From positions 3,947,001-4,011,000 of the forward strand of contig NZ_OY776414.1 in NCBI RefSeq assembly GCF_963675585.1: a stretch of 64,000 bases of DNA, read 5' to 3'. The translations under genes and the position numbers were made by a program. Under the pieces are notes generated by a model that saw nothing but the letters and a program-made list of their open reading frames with translations, did no database searches and was not told where the DNA came from. This DNA comes from an uncultured Draconibacterium sp. (lineage in GTDB: Bacteria > Bacteroidota > Bacteroidia > Bacteroidales > Prolixibacteraceae). Below are positions 9,270 to 19,200 of this stretch, piece after piece; the stretch's first letter is position 1, and every line of letters starts with the position of its first letter.

Positions 9270-11216
9270 TCACTCCTTGTAATTTTGAATTAAATTGGCA
9301 GCGTACGAAACACCTGCAATACTCCAGGCTTGCGATATGGCTCCCTTGCCAACATGTGGCGGATTTCCGTCGTACATTTCCGGAATATTTCCGATACAGT
9401 GTTCGGTCATTTCCTCTTCAAAACTTTCAATAATTTGTTTTACAAAAGGCAAACCACCACGCTTATGAATTTTTAAATAGGCTTCAACAAAAAACTGGAG
9501 AAGCCAGGGGTAAACAGCTCCCATGTGTATAACCGATTCGCGCTCGTCGGGGCTACCTGTAATTAATCCCTTGTACCTCAAATGATCGGGAGATAGGGAA
9601 CGAAGCCCACGATTGGTAAGCAGTTTTCGTTTGGCGACACTTAGTACCTGTTTTTGTTGTTCTTTTGAAAGTGGCGAATAATCCATGGCCACTGCCAAAA
9701 CCATATTCGGACGCACCGACCAATCGGCTTGCTTCCCTTTTACGACGTCGGCAAGATAACCGTGTCCTTCGCTCCAAAATGTTTTTAAGAACGACTGCCC
9801 AACACTTTTTACCATGTGTTTCCACTCCGAAATAAATTCCTCATCGCCAACCATATCGGCCAAATCCAAGGCAAAACAAATGGCATTAAACCACAAAGCA
9901 TTTACCTCAACCGTTAAACCTGCCCGCTGAACAACCGGATTTCCCTGAACATAAGAATCCATCCAGGTTAAAGCTGTATCTTTTTTATTTGCGTAAACCA
10001 GGCCATCTTTATTCAACCCAACATATTCGAGGGTTGAATTTTTATAGGCTTCCAATATCCGTTTAATTGCATCGCCATATAAATTCCAAATGTCGTCGGG
10101 ATTATTTTTCTTTTTAAAATATTGCTGAATCACCCAGATGAACCACAGGGATGCATCGGCCGAATTGTAAGTTAATTTTGTGGCATTTATCTGATCGGGG
10201 AAAAATCCATCGTTGAAATATTTCAAATACGAATCAAGAATCTTTTCACATAAAGTGGAATCGTTAAAAGCCAGACATAAACCAGGCAACGACACAAAGG
10301 TTTGGCGAGTAATGCTATCGTACCAGGGGAAACCCGCAATTATATCGGCCGTATTTTTTCCGTGCATTACAAATTGGTGGGCAGCATTTTCCAATGCACT
10401 TGTAAAAGTTTCCTTTCCTCTGCGTTTTTTCATTTCGCGGGTAAACTTCTGTTTTAACGACACCGGATTTGCCTCTGACAAGCCGGCTGAAAAAACTACT
10501 GATTCTCCCTTTTTTAACGAAAACTCGAAGTATCCCGGTACAAAAAGATCCTCTAGAAAATCATACCCGCGTTGTAATTCTTTTAAATATTCAATGTCGT
10601 AATACCAGTCGGGAACGGCAATAAAATCGGAGTCGTTGCTGGTTTGCATGTACAACTCCGGGAAACCTTCGTACAGTTTCGTTTTTATTCCTTTTTCCAC
10701 CTTTTTGTATTTGGTATTTGCAGACATGTTTGCTTTACTCAACTGGTGAATATTACGAAATGCCAGAAACGGTTTCAGTCGCAGACTGGTTGGCGACTTT
10801 GCTTCTTCCAGGGTATATTTAATCAGAATCTGTTCTTCCTTTTCAACCAGCAGCCGCTCTTTTGTAAGAACTACACCTCCCACCCGATAGGTGATTTTAG
10901 GTATAATCCCAAACTCCACATTTTTTATGTATTTGTGACCTTTGGGTTCATAAGTGCCCCCTTTAAAACGATGAATGCCAAGATTGAATTCAGCTTCGTT
11001 CTGAATTATTGTTTCGTCTAACGACGATAAAAGAACATGTTTTTCTCCTCCAAAGTTTTTAATCGGGCACACCAGTAAACCATGATATTTTCGGGTATTA
11101 CATCCGTTTAAAGTAGTGCTTAAATACGAACCAGCCCGGTTAGAGCGTAATATTTCGCGGTAAAGTGAGTATTCGAGATTTACCAATTGTTCTTTGTCGA
11201 AATGAAGATAATGCAT
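9270..11216 (-). CDS. Glycogen debranching enzyme (amylo-alpha-1,6-glucosidase)
   Basis: Enzyme of 648 residues expected to remove alpha-1,6-linked glucose at branch points of glycogen. Residues about 15-260 match the bacterial/archaeal debranching N-terminal domain (GSYLSTTLNGCNTRKYHGLL, then KTKLYEGFPELYMQTSND). Residues about 280-645 form the six-hairpin glucosidase domain, with FPWYDSITRQTFVSLPGL, WMDSYVQGNPVVQRAG, VEVNALWFNAICFAL and a C-terminal MYDGNPPHVGKGAISQAWS. No signal peptide is visible. It starts a tight three-gene run with GT4 and GH57, and a 93-base gap with a possible -7 element separates it from the GSCFA gene upstream. Confidence 0.94.
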   Translation of the reverse strand: MHYLHFDKEQLVNLEYSLYREILRSNRAGSYLSTTLNGCNTRKYHGLLVCPIKNFGGEKHVLLSSLDETIIQNEAEFNLGIHRFKGGTYEPKGHKYIKNVEFGIIPKITYRVGGVVLTKERLLVEKEEQILIKYTLEEAKSPTSLRLKPFLAFRNIHQLSKANMSANTKYKKVEKGIKTKLYEGFPELYMQTSNDSDFIAVPDWYYDIEYLKELQRGYDFLEDLFVPGYFEFSLKKGESVVFSAGLSEANPVSLKQKFTREMKKRRGKETFTSALENAAHQFVMHGKNTADIIAGFPWYDSITRQTFVSLPGLCLAFNDSTLCEKILDSYLKYFNDGFFPDQINATKLTYNSADASLWFIWVIQQYFKKKNNPDDIWNLYGDAIKRILEAYKNSTLEYVGLNKDGLVYANKKDTALTWMDSYVQGNPVVQRAGLTVEVNALWFNAICFALDLADMVGDEEFISEWKHMVKSVGQSFLKTFWSEGHGYLADVVKGKQADWSVRPNMVLAVAMDYSPLSKEQQKQVLSVAKRKLLTNRGLRSLSPDHLRYKGLITGSPDERESVIHMGAVYPWLLQFFVEAYLKIHKRGGLPFVKQIIESFEEEMTEHCIGNIPEMYDGNPPHVGKGAISQAWSIAGVSYAANLIQNYKE

Positions 11217-11279
11217 AGGCGTAAAATTTGGAGTTCTGTACTAAATTGCCCAAATGTTGCAGATGACAAATCGCACTAT

Positions 11280-11287
11280 CAAAATTA
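11280..11287 (-). promoter_or_regulatory. Candidate internal -7 element before the debranching gene
   Basis: The minus strand reads TAATTTTG, a TAnnTTTG match 64 bases upstream of the debranching enzyme ATG. No good -33 box accompanies it. If real, it divides the glycogen cluster into glgB-GSCFA and debranching-GT4-GH57 units. Confidence 0.35.
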
Positions 11288-11309
11288 AGGGATTTTTGTC
11301 ACACAATTT

Positions 11310-12323
11310 TCACTCAGGCCTGATTTCTTTCAATTGAACATTTATATAATCTTTTTCTAACTTTAAGTTAATATCTGAACTGTTAGACTCAAGATCTGTG
11401 CACATTTTCAAGGTTTTGCACAGAAACTTATAGTACTCTTCTGATGATTTATTAAAGGGTTTGTGATTGACCGCTGACCTGATTTTTTGTACATCTTTTG
11501 CCCATTTTCTACTTTCTGCGTCAATCAGGTTTTCCTCAAATATTTCCCAAATGTGATTCACTGCCACATCGCTGATGTGCAACATGTCTTCGGCGTAAAA
11601 CCGGTAATCGCGCAATTCATCCATTACTATTTCGTACGATGGAAAATAAGCACATTTATCATTGGCAAAAAGTTGAACGAGTTGTTCTACAGCAAGCAAA
11701 AGAGTTGCTTTACTTCGCTGATTTTCAATAGCTCCGTCCTTCCAATGCCGGATTGGACTAACCGTAAAAAGTATTTTTAAATTCGGATTTATCTTCCAGA
11801 GGTCTTTTAACAGCTTTGTGTATTTTTCAACTATATCGTTTACCGAGAGTCGTTCGCGGTGAAACTCCCGGGCAGGTATTTTATGGCAATTTGAAACCAC
11901 CTCGCCACTGGTTTTGTACCTATAAATCCATGCTGTTCCGAAGGTAATGAACAAAAAATCTACTGTCTTCAAATACTCGGATGACAGGTCAATCCGATCA
12001 TTTATATTCCGGAGCGTTTCGTTTTCATCCAATGCAGAAAAACGCCCATGGTGCGCAAAACTATGCCATAAATCGCCGTGCCGAATCAAATCGTTTTTTG
12101 AGAACACTTTTTTGTTCATCAAAATTTCGAGCCCCAAAGCTACCGACATTGGATTGTATAAAATTCCAAATGGATTGATATCGACCGAATGGTTTAATTC
12201 AGCCATTTTTTTGCCCACGTTTTCGGTAAAACACGAGCCCATAAAAAGATTGTTGCGCCCATAGCCCGTTTCCCATAAATAATTTGGGACAGAAACAATC
12301 GTTTGAAATTTCGATTTACCCAT
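11310..12323 (-). CDS. GSCFA-domain protein
   Basis: The 337-residue protein begins with a GSCFA domain, named for the motif seen here as GSCFTENVGKKM at residues 29-40. A conserved NPFGILYNPMS segment, LWHSFAHHGRFS, a TFGTAWIYR block and an SPIRHWKDG segment follow, ending with YFPSYEIVMDELRDYRFYAEDMLHIS. The fold is SGNH-hydrolase-like: the GS near residue 30 would be the nucleophile block, and the late D-x-x-H (DMLH) resembles a catalytic Asp-His pair. Its ATG at 12323 directly follows the glgB stop codon, so it is translationally coupled to the branching enzyme. The substrate is unknown. Its place inside a glycogen operon hints at an acyl or other ester modification linked to glucan, which is inference only. 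Confidence 0.88.
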   Translation of the reverse strand: MGKSKFQTIVSVPNYLWETGYGRNNLFMGSCFTENVGKKMAELNHSVDINPFGILYNPMSVALGLEILMNKKVFSKNDLIRHGDLWHSFAHHGRFSALDENETLRNINDRIDLSSEYLKTVDFLFITFGTAWIYRYKTSGEVVSNCHKIPAREFHRERLSVNDIVEKYTKLLKDLWKINPNLKILFTVSPIRHWKDGAIENQRSKATLLLAVEQLVQLFANDKCAYFPSYEIVMDELRDYRFYAEDMLHISDVAVNHIWEIFEENLIDAESRKWAKDVQKIRSAVNHKPFNKSSEEYYKFLCKTLKMCTDLESNSSDINLKLEKDYINVQLKEIRPE

Positions 12324-14342
12324 TTATTTCACTTTCGGAAAATCAATTTTTTTTAAAACATATGCCGTCCGTGCAGGCAAATAAAGTTTCAAATAATGCT
12401 GGCTATCCATTCCGCCAACCGGCATGGTATAATAGCTAATATCTTCGTCAACCAAATCGTTACCACCAAAGCAGCCTGAGTCGGTATTTAATACAATTTT
12501 ATATTTCCCCGCTCCCAACGGAATACCATAATCTGTGAACGATTCAGTAGGATTAAAATTAAATACAAAAAGAAATAGTCCCCGGTGAAAAGCCAATACT
12601 TTATCGGGTTTATTATCGAGTACCAAATCAACCGACGGAACCGTTAACAGACGATTCTGGTTGATCATTTGTACCATCGCTTTATCAAAATCGTACAGCC
12701 AGTGGAATTTTAATTCCGGATCTTCGGCAATGCTCCAAATCCGGCGGGCATGACTGTAGGACCAGTTGTTTCCTTCCCGCGGAAAATCAATCCACTCCGG
12801 ATGTCCAAACTCATTTCCCATAAAGTTAAGGTAGGCTCCACCGGCAGCTCCGGCGGTGGCCAAACGTATCATTTTATGCAGTGCAATGCCGCGGTCGACA
12901 ATTAAATTGGGCTGATCTTTTCGCATGCTAAAGTACATTTCCTTATCAATCAACCTAAAAATAATTGTTTTGTCGCCCACCAAAGCCTGGTCATGCGATT
13001 CGGCATAACTCACCACTTTTTCCTCTAAACGTTTCGATGTAAGCTGGTAGAAAATATCGCCAACATCCCATTCATCATCCGATTTTTCTTTAATGGTTTT
13101 AATCCAGAAATCAGGCATTCCCATTGCCATGCGAAAATCGAATCCCAAACCTCCGTCTTCAACAGAAGCAGCCAGCCCCGGCATCCCACTCATGTCTTCT
13201 GCAATGGAAAGCGAGTTTGGATTTACCTGCTTCATTAGTTTGTTGGCCAGTTTAAAGTAGGTAGTTGCCTCGTGATCCACATTGGCATTAAAATAATCGT
13301 CGTAGGAAGTAAATGCGATTTCCAAACCATGATTAAAGTACAGCATGCTGGTTACGCCGTCAAAACGATATCCGTCGAATTTAAACTCGTCGAGCCAGTA
13401 TTTAATATTTGACAGCAAAAAGTGCAATACTTCGTTTTTGCCGTAATTAAAACAATACGAATCCCAGGCCGGATGTTCCCCTTTGGGGCCGCTGTGAAAA
13501 AACTGGAATCGTGTGCCGTCAAAATTGCCCAAACCTTCGTTTTCGTTTTTTACAGCGTGTGAATGAACCAGGTCCATAATTACCGAAATGCCCATTCCAT
13601 GCGCCTCATCAATCAGTTGTTTTAACTCGTCGGGTGTACCAAAGCGCGACGAAGGGGCAAAAAAGCTGGAAATGTGGTAGCCAAAACTTCCGTAGTAGGG
13701 ATGTTCCGGAATGGCCATTAACTGAATGGTATTGTAACCATTCGCTTTTATACGCGGAAGCATTATTTCGCGAAACTCGTTGTAGGTATGTACCCGCTCT
13801 TCTTCGCCGGCCATTCCAATGTGACCCTCGTAAATTAAGGGAGGTTCATTTTCTCTTTGAAAATCGCCGTGTTCCCATGTATATGGATTTTCCGGAGCCC
13901 ACACCTGCGCATTAAACATATGCGTTTCGCTGTCCTGAACCACACGGGTTGCCCAGGCAGGAATTCGTTTGCCAAAATTTACGGCCCAATGCACATGCAA
14001 AGCATACAAATCGCCGTGTGTTAAATCTTCATTTTTTAGATGTAGTTCCCAAACTCCATTATCGAGGTGTGCAAACGAATACTTTGCCTCTTCGTTCCAG
14101 TTGTTGCAGGTACCCACCAAATAAATGTGTGTTGCATTGGGTGCCCACTCGCGAATCACCCAACCATTTTCGGTTTTATGCAAGCCAAAATAAAGGTAGC
14201 CCGAAGCAAAGTCGCTCAAAGGTTTACCTCCTGTTAACTCCTTTTCTTTACGTTCAGCAACTATTATTCTATCTGATATTATTCCCGAATAAGGCTCCAG
14301 GTACGAATCGTTTTGTACTAGCTTTGGAAGATATTTCTTCAT
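12324..14342 (-). CDS. glgB: 1,4-alpha-glucan branching enzyme, GH13
   Basis: Cytoplasmic branching enzyme of 672 residues that moves an alpha-1,4 oligoglucan to form an alpha-1,6 branch. Residues about 50-150 are a CBM48-like domain (YFGLHKTENGWVIREWAPNA, LVGTCNNWNE). The GH13 barrel follows with MDLVHSHAVKN, DGYRFDGVTSMLYFNHG (nucleophile Asp near 328), SIAEDMSGMP (acid/base Glu) and VVSYAESHDQALVGDKT (transition-state Asp). A C-terminal beta domain ends the protein. It resembles the shorter, eukaryote-like branching enzymes rather than the two-N-domain E. coli type. It is the first gene of the glycogen cluster; the 5' side is a 500-base region with a structured RNA candidate. Confidence 0.95.
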   Translation of the reverse strand: MKKYLPKLVQNDSYLEPYSGIISDRIIVAERKEKELTGGKPLSDFASGYLYFGLHKTENGWVIREWAPNATHIYLVGTCNNWNEEAKYSFAHLDNGVWELHLKNEDLTHGDLYALHVHWAVNFGKRIPAWATRVVQDSETHMFNAQVWAPENPYTWEHGDFQRENEPPLIYEGHIGMAGEEERVHTYNEFREIMLPRIKANGYNTIQLMAIPEHPYYGSFGYHISSFFAPSSRFGTPDELKQLIDEAHGMGISVIMDLVHSHAVKNENEGLGNFDGTRFQFFHSGPKGEHPAWDSYCFNYGKNEVLHFLLSNIKYWLDEFKFDGYRFDGVTSMLYFNHGLEIAFTSYDDYFNANVDHEATTYFKLANKLMKQVNPNSLSIAEDMSGMPGLAASVEDGGLGFDFRMAMGMPDFWIKTIKEKSDDEWDVGDIFYQLTSKRLEEKVVSYAESHDQALVGDKTIIFRLIDKEMYFSMRKDQPNLIVDRGIALHKMIRLATAGAAGGAYLNFMGNEFGHPEWIDFPREGNNWSYSHARRIWSIAEDPELKFHWLYDFDKAMVQMINQNRLLTVPSVDLVLDNKPDKVLAFHRGLFLFVFNFNPTESFTDYGIPLGAGKYKIVLNTDSGCFGGNDLVDEDISYYTMPVGGMDSQHYLKLYLPARTAYVLKKIDFPKVK

Positions 14343-14472
14343 GTAATGTTTTTTTATAAAGATATAGAATCAGGATTTAACTTTATTGGGTTTACTAAAA
14401 ATTAAATCGGGATTTAAACAACTTAAACCTATCGAAAATCTCAGTAAAATCTAATCCTCTCTTAAGGTTCGG

Positions 14473-14534
14473 TGTGTTAATGTAAGAATTTTTCCGACAA
14501 ATCGGGCAGACTTACAGCCTCCTGTTTTAACACA
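14473..14534. ncRNA. Candidate structured RNA element (three-tier stem)
   Basis: TGTGTTAATGTAAG at 14473-14486 can pair with CTTACA (14511-14516) and TTAACACA (14527-14534) across a 10-base one-sided bulge. CCGA/TCGG (14494-14505) forms an inner stem. All 18 base pairs are Watson-Crick. The element lies 130 bases upstream of glgB (as a possible leader) and about 75 bases before the hairpin at 14609 on the plus strand (as a possible small RNA). The strand is undecided; existence as RNA is inference. Confidence 0.3.
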
Positions 14535-14608
14535 AAATATGTTTCTTTGCAAACAGATGAAATAAAACACTGATTATCAACTCAGGACAAAAACAGGAAG
14601 AAAAAAAG

Positions 14609-14640
14609 AAAACCATGACGGGGGAGCCATGGTTTTTATT
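14609..14640. terminator. Hairpin with flanking T-runs in the glgB upstream region
   Basis: AAAACCATG, a GC-rich loop ACGGGGGAGC, and CATGGTTTTT form a stem followed by TTTTTATT on the plus strand and by TTTTCTTTTTTT on the minus strand. It looks like a bidirectional intrinsic terminator, but no annotated gene ends here. It may therefore end a small RNA starting near 14470 or act as an attenuator. Confidence 0.5.
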
Positions 14641-14827
14641 GTCAATAAAAGCTGTTTAATTATTAACTTAAAATTTGCACCATTTTTACAATATCTGTAC
14701 CATAAAGGGCAAAATCTCCAGAACTTTTTATGTTGTACAATTGTTTTTCAAAAAAATTAAAATGAAACGAGCATGTAAAATAATTACACCCAAGGGTATA
14801 ACTAAAATACTTGCGAGTTACATACTA

Positions 14828-14835
14828 TACCTTTG
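14828..14835 (+). promoter_or_regulatory. -7 element for the PLP enzyme gene
   Basis: TACCTTTG matches TAnnTTTG 21 bases before the ATG at 14857. A longer reading frame would start with TTG at 14833, inside this element, which argues for the ATG at 14857. No clear -33 TTTG is present. Confidence 0.5.
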
Positions 14836-14856
14836 AAAATAAACCATTTTAATAGT

Positions 14857-16089
14857 ATGAAAAAAACCGGATTTACTACTACAGCCCTAAATGTACCCTT
14901 TGCCAAAGCAGACCCGCACCACGCGTTGCAAATGCCTTTGTACGAAACGGTAGCCTTCGAATTTGACTCGGCAGAACAAATCGAAGCCAATTTTAAAGGC
15001 GAATACATCGCCCACGTTTATTCCCGTACGTCGAGCCCGACCGTTGAATATTTCGAACTTAAAATGAAAGCACTCACTAACAGCAGTGGCGTAGTTGCAG
15101 TAAGTTCGGGAATGGCAGCTATTTCGAATACCATTTTGGCGCTCACAAAATCGGGGGATAACATTGTTTCGGGCAAACGATTATTCGGACATACTTATGC
15201 ATTATTTGATCAAACGCTGGCGGAATTTGGTATTGAAGCACGCTTCTCTGACCTGAGAGATAAAAACGAAATTGAAAGTTTGATCGACTCAAACACACGT
15301 GCCATTTATTTCGAGACAGTTACCAATCCGCAACTAGAGATTACAGACATTGAAATGCTGGCAGAAATTGCAAAAAAGTACAACATTTTGCTGATTGCCG
15401 ACAGCACTATTACACCTCCAAATGTATTTCAGGCACGCAATTTTGGAATTAACATTGAAGTTATTTCCAGCACAAAATACATTTCGGGCGGAGCCACTTC
15501 GTTTGGTGGAGTAATTGTTGACCACGGAACTTACAACTGGCAACTTAACCCCAATTTGAGCAAGTACACCGAAAAGTTTAAGCAGAACGCTTTTATTGCC
15601 AAGATCAGAAAAAACATATACCGGAATACCGGGGGTAGTATGGCACCGCAAACGGCGCGTTTTCAAATTCAGGGATTGGATATTTTGGAGATCCGCGTTG
15701 AACGATGTTACAAAAACTGTTTGGCGCTGGGCAAATTTCTGAATGCAAATTCAAAGGTGCAGGGTGTTGTTTATCCGGGATTAAAAACGGATGCGAATTA
15801 CCAGGCTGCCTTGCACTATTTTAATGGTATTCCGGGTACAATAATGAGCTTTGAACTGGAATCAAAAGAATCCTGTTATGCCTTTATGAACCAACTCAAA
15901 GTTATTCGACGCGCCACCAATCTGAACGACAACAAAACGCTGATCATTCATCCGTACTCAACCATTTATGCTGAATTTTCGGAAGAAGAACGAGCAGCAG
16001 CCGGAATTCGGGATACGATGATGCGCATTTCGGTTGGTATTGAAAATGCGGAAGACCTGATCGCCGATATTGAGCAAGCCTTGAATTAA
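14857..16089 (+). CDS. Cys/Met-metabolism PLP-dependent enzyme (O-acetylhomoserine sulfhydrylase-like)
   Basis: Cytoplasmic gamma-family PLP enzyme of 410 residues. It shows QMPLYETVAFEFDSAEQIEA near the N-terminus, YSRTSSPTVEYFE, VAVSSGMAAISNTILAL (cofactor phosphate site), LLIADSTITPP, and SSTKYISGGATSFGG with the PLP lysine at about residue 207. The C-terminal half has the RRATNLNDNKTLIIHP segment typical of trans-sulfuration and direct-sulfhydrylation enzymes. Family members make or break C-S bonds in methionine and cysteine metabolism. The exact reaction (O-acetylhomoserine sulfhydrylase, cystathionine synthase or lyase) cannot be fixed from sequence. It stands alone on the plus strand and converges on the T9SS protein gene; a hairpin at 16161-16191 separates them. 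Confidence 0.9.
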   Translation: MKKTGFTTTALNVPFAKADPHHALQMPLYETVAFEFDSAEQIEANFKGEYIAHVYSRTSSPTVEYFELKMKALTNSSGVVAVSSGMAAISNTILALTKSGDNIVSGKRLFGHTYALFDQTLAEFGIEARFSDLRDKNEIESLIDSNTRAIYFETVTNPQLEITDIEMLAEIAKKYNILLIADSTITPPNVFQARNFGINIEVISSTKYISGGATSFGGVIVDHGTYNWQLNPNLSKYTEKFKQNAFIAKIRKNIYRNTGGSMAPQTARFQIQGLDILEIRVERCYKNCLALGKFLNANSKVQGVVYPGLKTDANYQAALHYFNGIPGTIMSFELESKESCYAFMNQLKVIRRATNLNDNKTLIIHPYSTIYAEFSEEERAAAGIRDTMMRISVGIENAEDLIADIEQALN

Positions 16090-16160
16090 TACTTTTGCCC
16101 CGGGACCTCAGTCACTCAAAATTTTTCCCACTTAAAATAGTTTGGACTTGTTTTATAATA

Positions 16161-16191
16161 GTTAGGACTTCACTTAATGTGAAATCCTAAC
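16161..16191. terminator. Shared hairpin terminator between convergent genes
   Basis: GTTAGGACTTCAC, loop TTAAT and GTGAAATCCTAAC form a 13-bp stem with a single C-A mismatch, which becomes a T-G wobble on the minus strand. It lies between the 3' ends of the PLP enzyme (16089, plus) and the large T9SS protein (16210, minus). T-runs are weak on both sides. Confidence 0.6.
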
Positions 16192-16209
16192 TAATCTATA
16201 TTCTGCTTT

Positions 16210-19200
16210 TTAGTAAGCCAACATTACCGTACCGTTTTTAACTGTTCCCAATCCATCGTTGAGTTCGAGTACATAAATGTAGTTACCGGCCGGCAATCCA
16301 CCCGATCGGCCAATGGTAAGTTTATTTTCAGAAGTACCCCACCACCAGGCATCGTTCCAACCCCAAACATCGTAGTTACCGTAGTTCTCTTTTGCGAACA
16401 ACAGCTGTCCGTTGCGGTTAAAGATCATCATTTTGGCATTTGGATAACGCGGATAAATACACAAAATCTGGAAGAAATCGTGAACACCATCGTCGTTTGG
16501 TGAGAAACCTTCAGGAATAAACAATTCGCAATCGATTTCTGTATCCAGGTATTCCGGATGTCCATCCAAATCGAGGTCATCGTCGCTAAAGTCGCCGTTG
16601 CCGTTTATATCCTCGTTAATGGTTTGATACGCATCGTCTTCGTCATTTGTATCACGCCAGTCTCTTTCTCCATCGCCATCGAAATCCTGCAGCGGTGCAT
16701 TACTTGCTGTTTCGTTACCCGGCATTGCCCATCCCGATTGCGTATCGTAAGCATCATCCAGTCCGTCGAAATCACTGTCGCTGTAAATTCTTACAACATC
16801 GGCAATACCATCTGCATTTTCATCGTGACCTTCAATAAAGTCGAATACTCCGTCGTTGTCCGAATCGATATCCAGGAAGTCAGGCATTGAATCGCCATCG
16901 GTGTCCGTTAAACTGATGTCGAATGGATAACCTCCGTTGTCCGGATCGTAGGCATCATCCCATCCGTCACCATCGGTATCTCTTCCGGTTGGAGGAATGT
17001 AATTGTGTTCACCCTGACCTTCTATATTATCCAGGATTCCATCGTTATCCGAATCCACATCGTAGCTGTCAGGTATACCGTCAAGATCCGAATCGTAGGC
17101 CAGGTCGCCTTCGTTCACATCCCTGATTCCGTCGTTATCATCATCAATATCATCCACATCGGCAATACCATCGCAGTCGTTATCAGCTACACGTGTAATG
17201 TAAACCCATGCAGTATCATACAATGTTGGCGGCACACCCACATCGTGGATTTCGTATTGGAAACTATCCACACCAACAAAATCTTCAAACGGCTCGTATT
17301 CAAAGTTACCGTTGTCGTACAAAATTATTACACCACTGGTTGTTCCGGTTATTGGTATTGGATTTACAACAATTTCGTCACCGTCAGGATCCGAATCGGC
17401 ACCTCCACCATTGTCAACCAATACATTTCCGGTTAAGTTACCACACGGCACATCAAAATAGTCGTCGATTGCAACTGGTGGTTGGTTGGCCGGACGAACG
17501 GTTATAAATACAATTGCTTCACCACACATTGGCACACAAGGAATTCCATCGTCGCAAATCGTATACCTGAAAATATCCGGTCCGATATAACCGGGATCAG
17601 GAGTATAGGTTACAATTCCGGTTTTATTATCAACTGTAACGGAACCATGAGATGGATGAATGATCACTCCCAATGAAGCGTAATTTATACTTGTTTTCAG
17701 GTCGTAATCGTTATTTACCACATTAATGTCAACCGGTATGTCAACTGCTGTAACAGCCGAGTCGTTTACAACGTTTGGTGCAATGTTTCCAAATACTTCG
17801 TATTCAATCTGACAAGTGGCCGAATTGCCATTTACATCGTAAGCTGTTGCAGTTATAATGGTTATTCCAATATTATCGCAATCCAGCTGGTAATCATCCA
17901 ACAATACGGTATCAATGCCGCATTCGTCCCAAACACTGTCGGTTACCATTTCCCATGTAATATCAAACAATCCGTTTTGATCCAGCTGAACGGTTTGATT
18001 TCCAATACAAATTATCGAAGGTGGTGTTTCATCAATAACGGTTACAATTGCTTCACAGGTATCCCGTAATCCGTAGGCATCAACTGCATACAGTTTCACC
18101 AGGTTGGCACCAACATCGGTACAATCAAAGCGGTCTCTTGAGATATAAATGGCTTCCAATTTACAGTTATCATACGATCCGTTATCAATCATTTGCGCTG
18201 TAATTGTTGCAATACCTGTTTCATCCAGATAAACTGTTATATCCTGACAAATAGCCGTTGGAGGCAAATTATCGACAACGGTAATATCAGCCATACAAAC
18301 AGTTGAATTACCGGCTTCATCGGTTACAACCACATTCACCAGTTTTCCTTCTTCCACATCCTCACAAGTGAAGTCAACAATATCCACTTCAATTATCAGA
18401 TCTTCTTCTGCAGTACAATTATCATTCGATCCTTTCGAAATGGTTTGCATGTCGATATCGGTAAGAACATAGTTTCCGGTTTCATCGAGGTAAACGGTTA
18501 TACTGTTACAAACAGCTTCCGGAGGAATGGTATCGGTTAATGTAATTACCTGTACACACGAATCTGTATTTCCGCAAAGGTCGCTTATGCTGAAATAATT
18601 AACAATTGTTTTTCTGTCCAGATCAAATACCTTTTCGGTACGTGCGGTAAACGAGTTCGGATCAATTTCGCAATTATCAAACAACTTACCTCCTGCAGCT
18701 TCAAATTCTTCAATCGTAGTTATATCAGAAATAATTTCTGACAAACATTCGATGGCTGTGTCGGCAGGACATGTAATAACAGGAGGCGTAACATCGTTTA
18801 CAGTTATCCGGTAAGAACATTCGGCAGTATTTCCGCAAATGTCCTCAATACGGTAGCTTCTTACAATTACCAACGGACAAGTTGTACCGATTAAACTATC
18901 GCCGGTATGTGTGAATGAACTTTCGAGAAGCGCATAATTGTCTGTCGCATTTCCACCTGCTGAAATAAACTGGGCAAGGCTGGTGAAAACCTGTGTATTT
19001 ACATCATCAAAACATTCAACAACAATATCGTTCGGACATGTTAACACCGGATCGGAGTAATCGCGTTTGTAAATGGTGTAAGAACAAGGTTCTGACCAGT
19101 TGCCGCAATTATCTGCAATAATATAGGTATAGGTTATTTGCGACTCACAATCGGAGATAACAGAATCGGCACTCAACAGTGTAAAGCTGGCTGAATCCAA

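Larger units (their letters stand above)
14343..14856. other. Divergent intergenic region, glgB / PLP enzyme
   Basis: This 514-base gap should contain the promoters of both the glycogen operon (minus) and the PLP enzyme (plus). It holds a three-tier stem at 14473-14534, a hairpin followed by Ts at 14609-14640, and a plus-strand -7 element at 14828-14835. I found no open frame that looks coding and no recognisable riboswitch. Confidence 0.6.

Noticed and set aside
14833-14856. TTG start eight codons upstream for the PLP enzyme
   Set aside because: It lies within the promoter -7 element and would not be transcribed; the ATG at 14857 is the better start.
14640-14857. SAM or other riboswitch before the Cys/Met PLP enzyme
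   Set aside because: No recognisable aptamer core is present, and the -7 element lies only 21 bases from the ATG, leaving no room for a leader.
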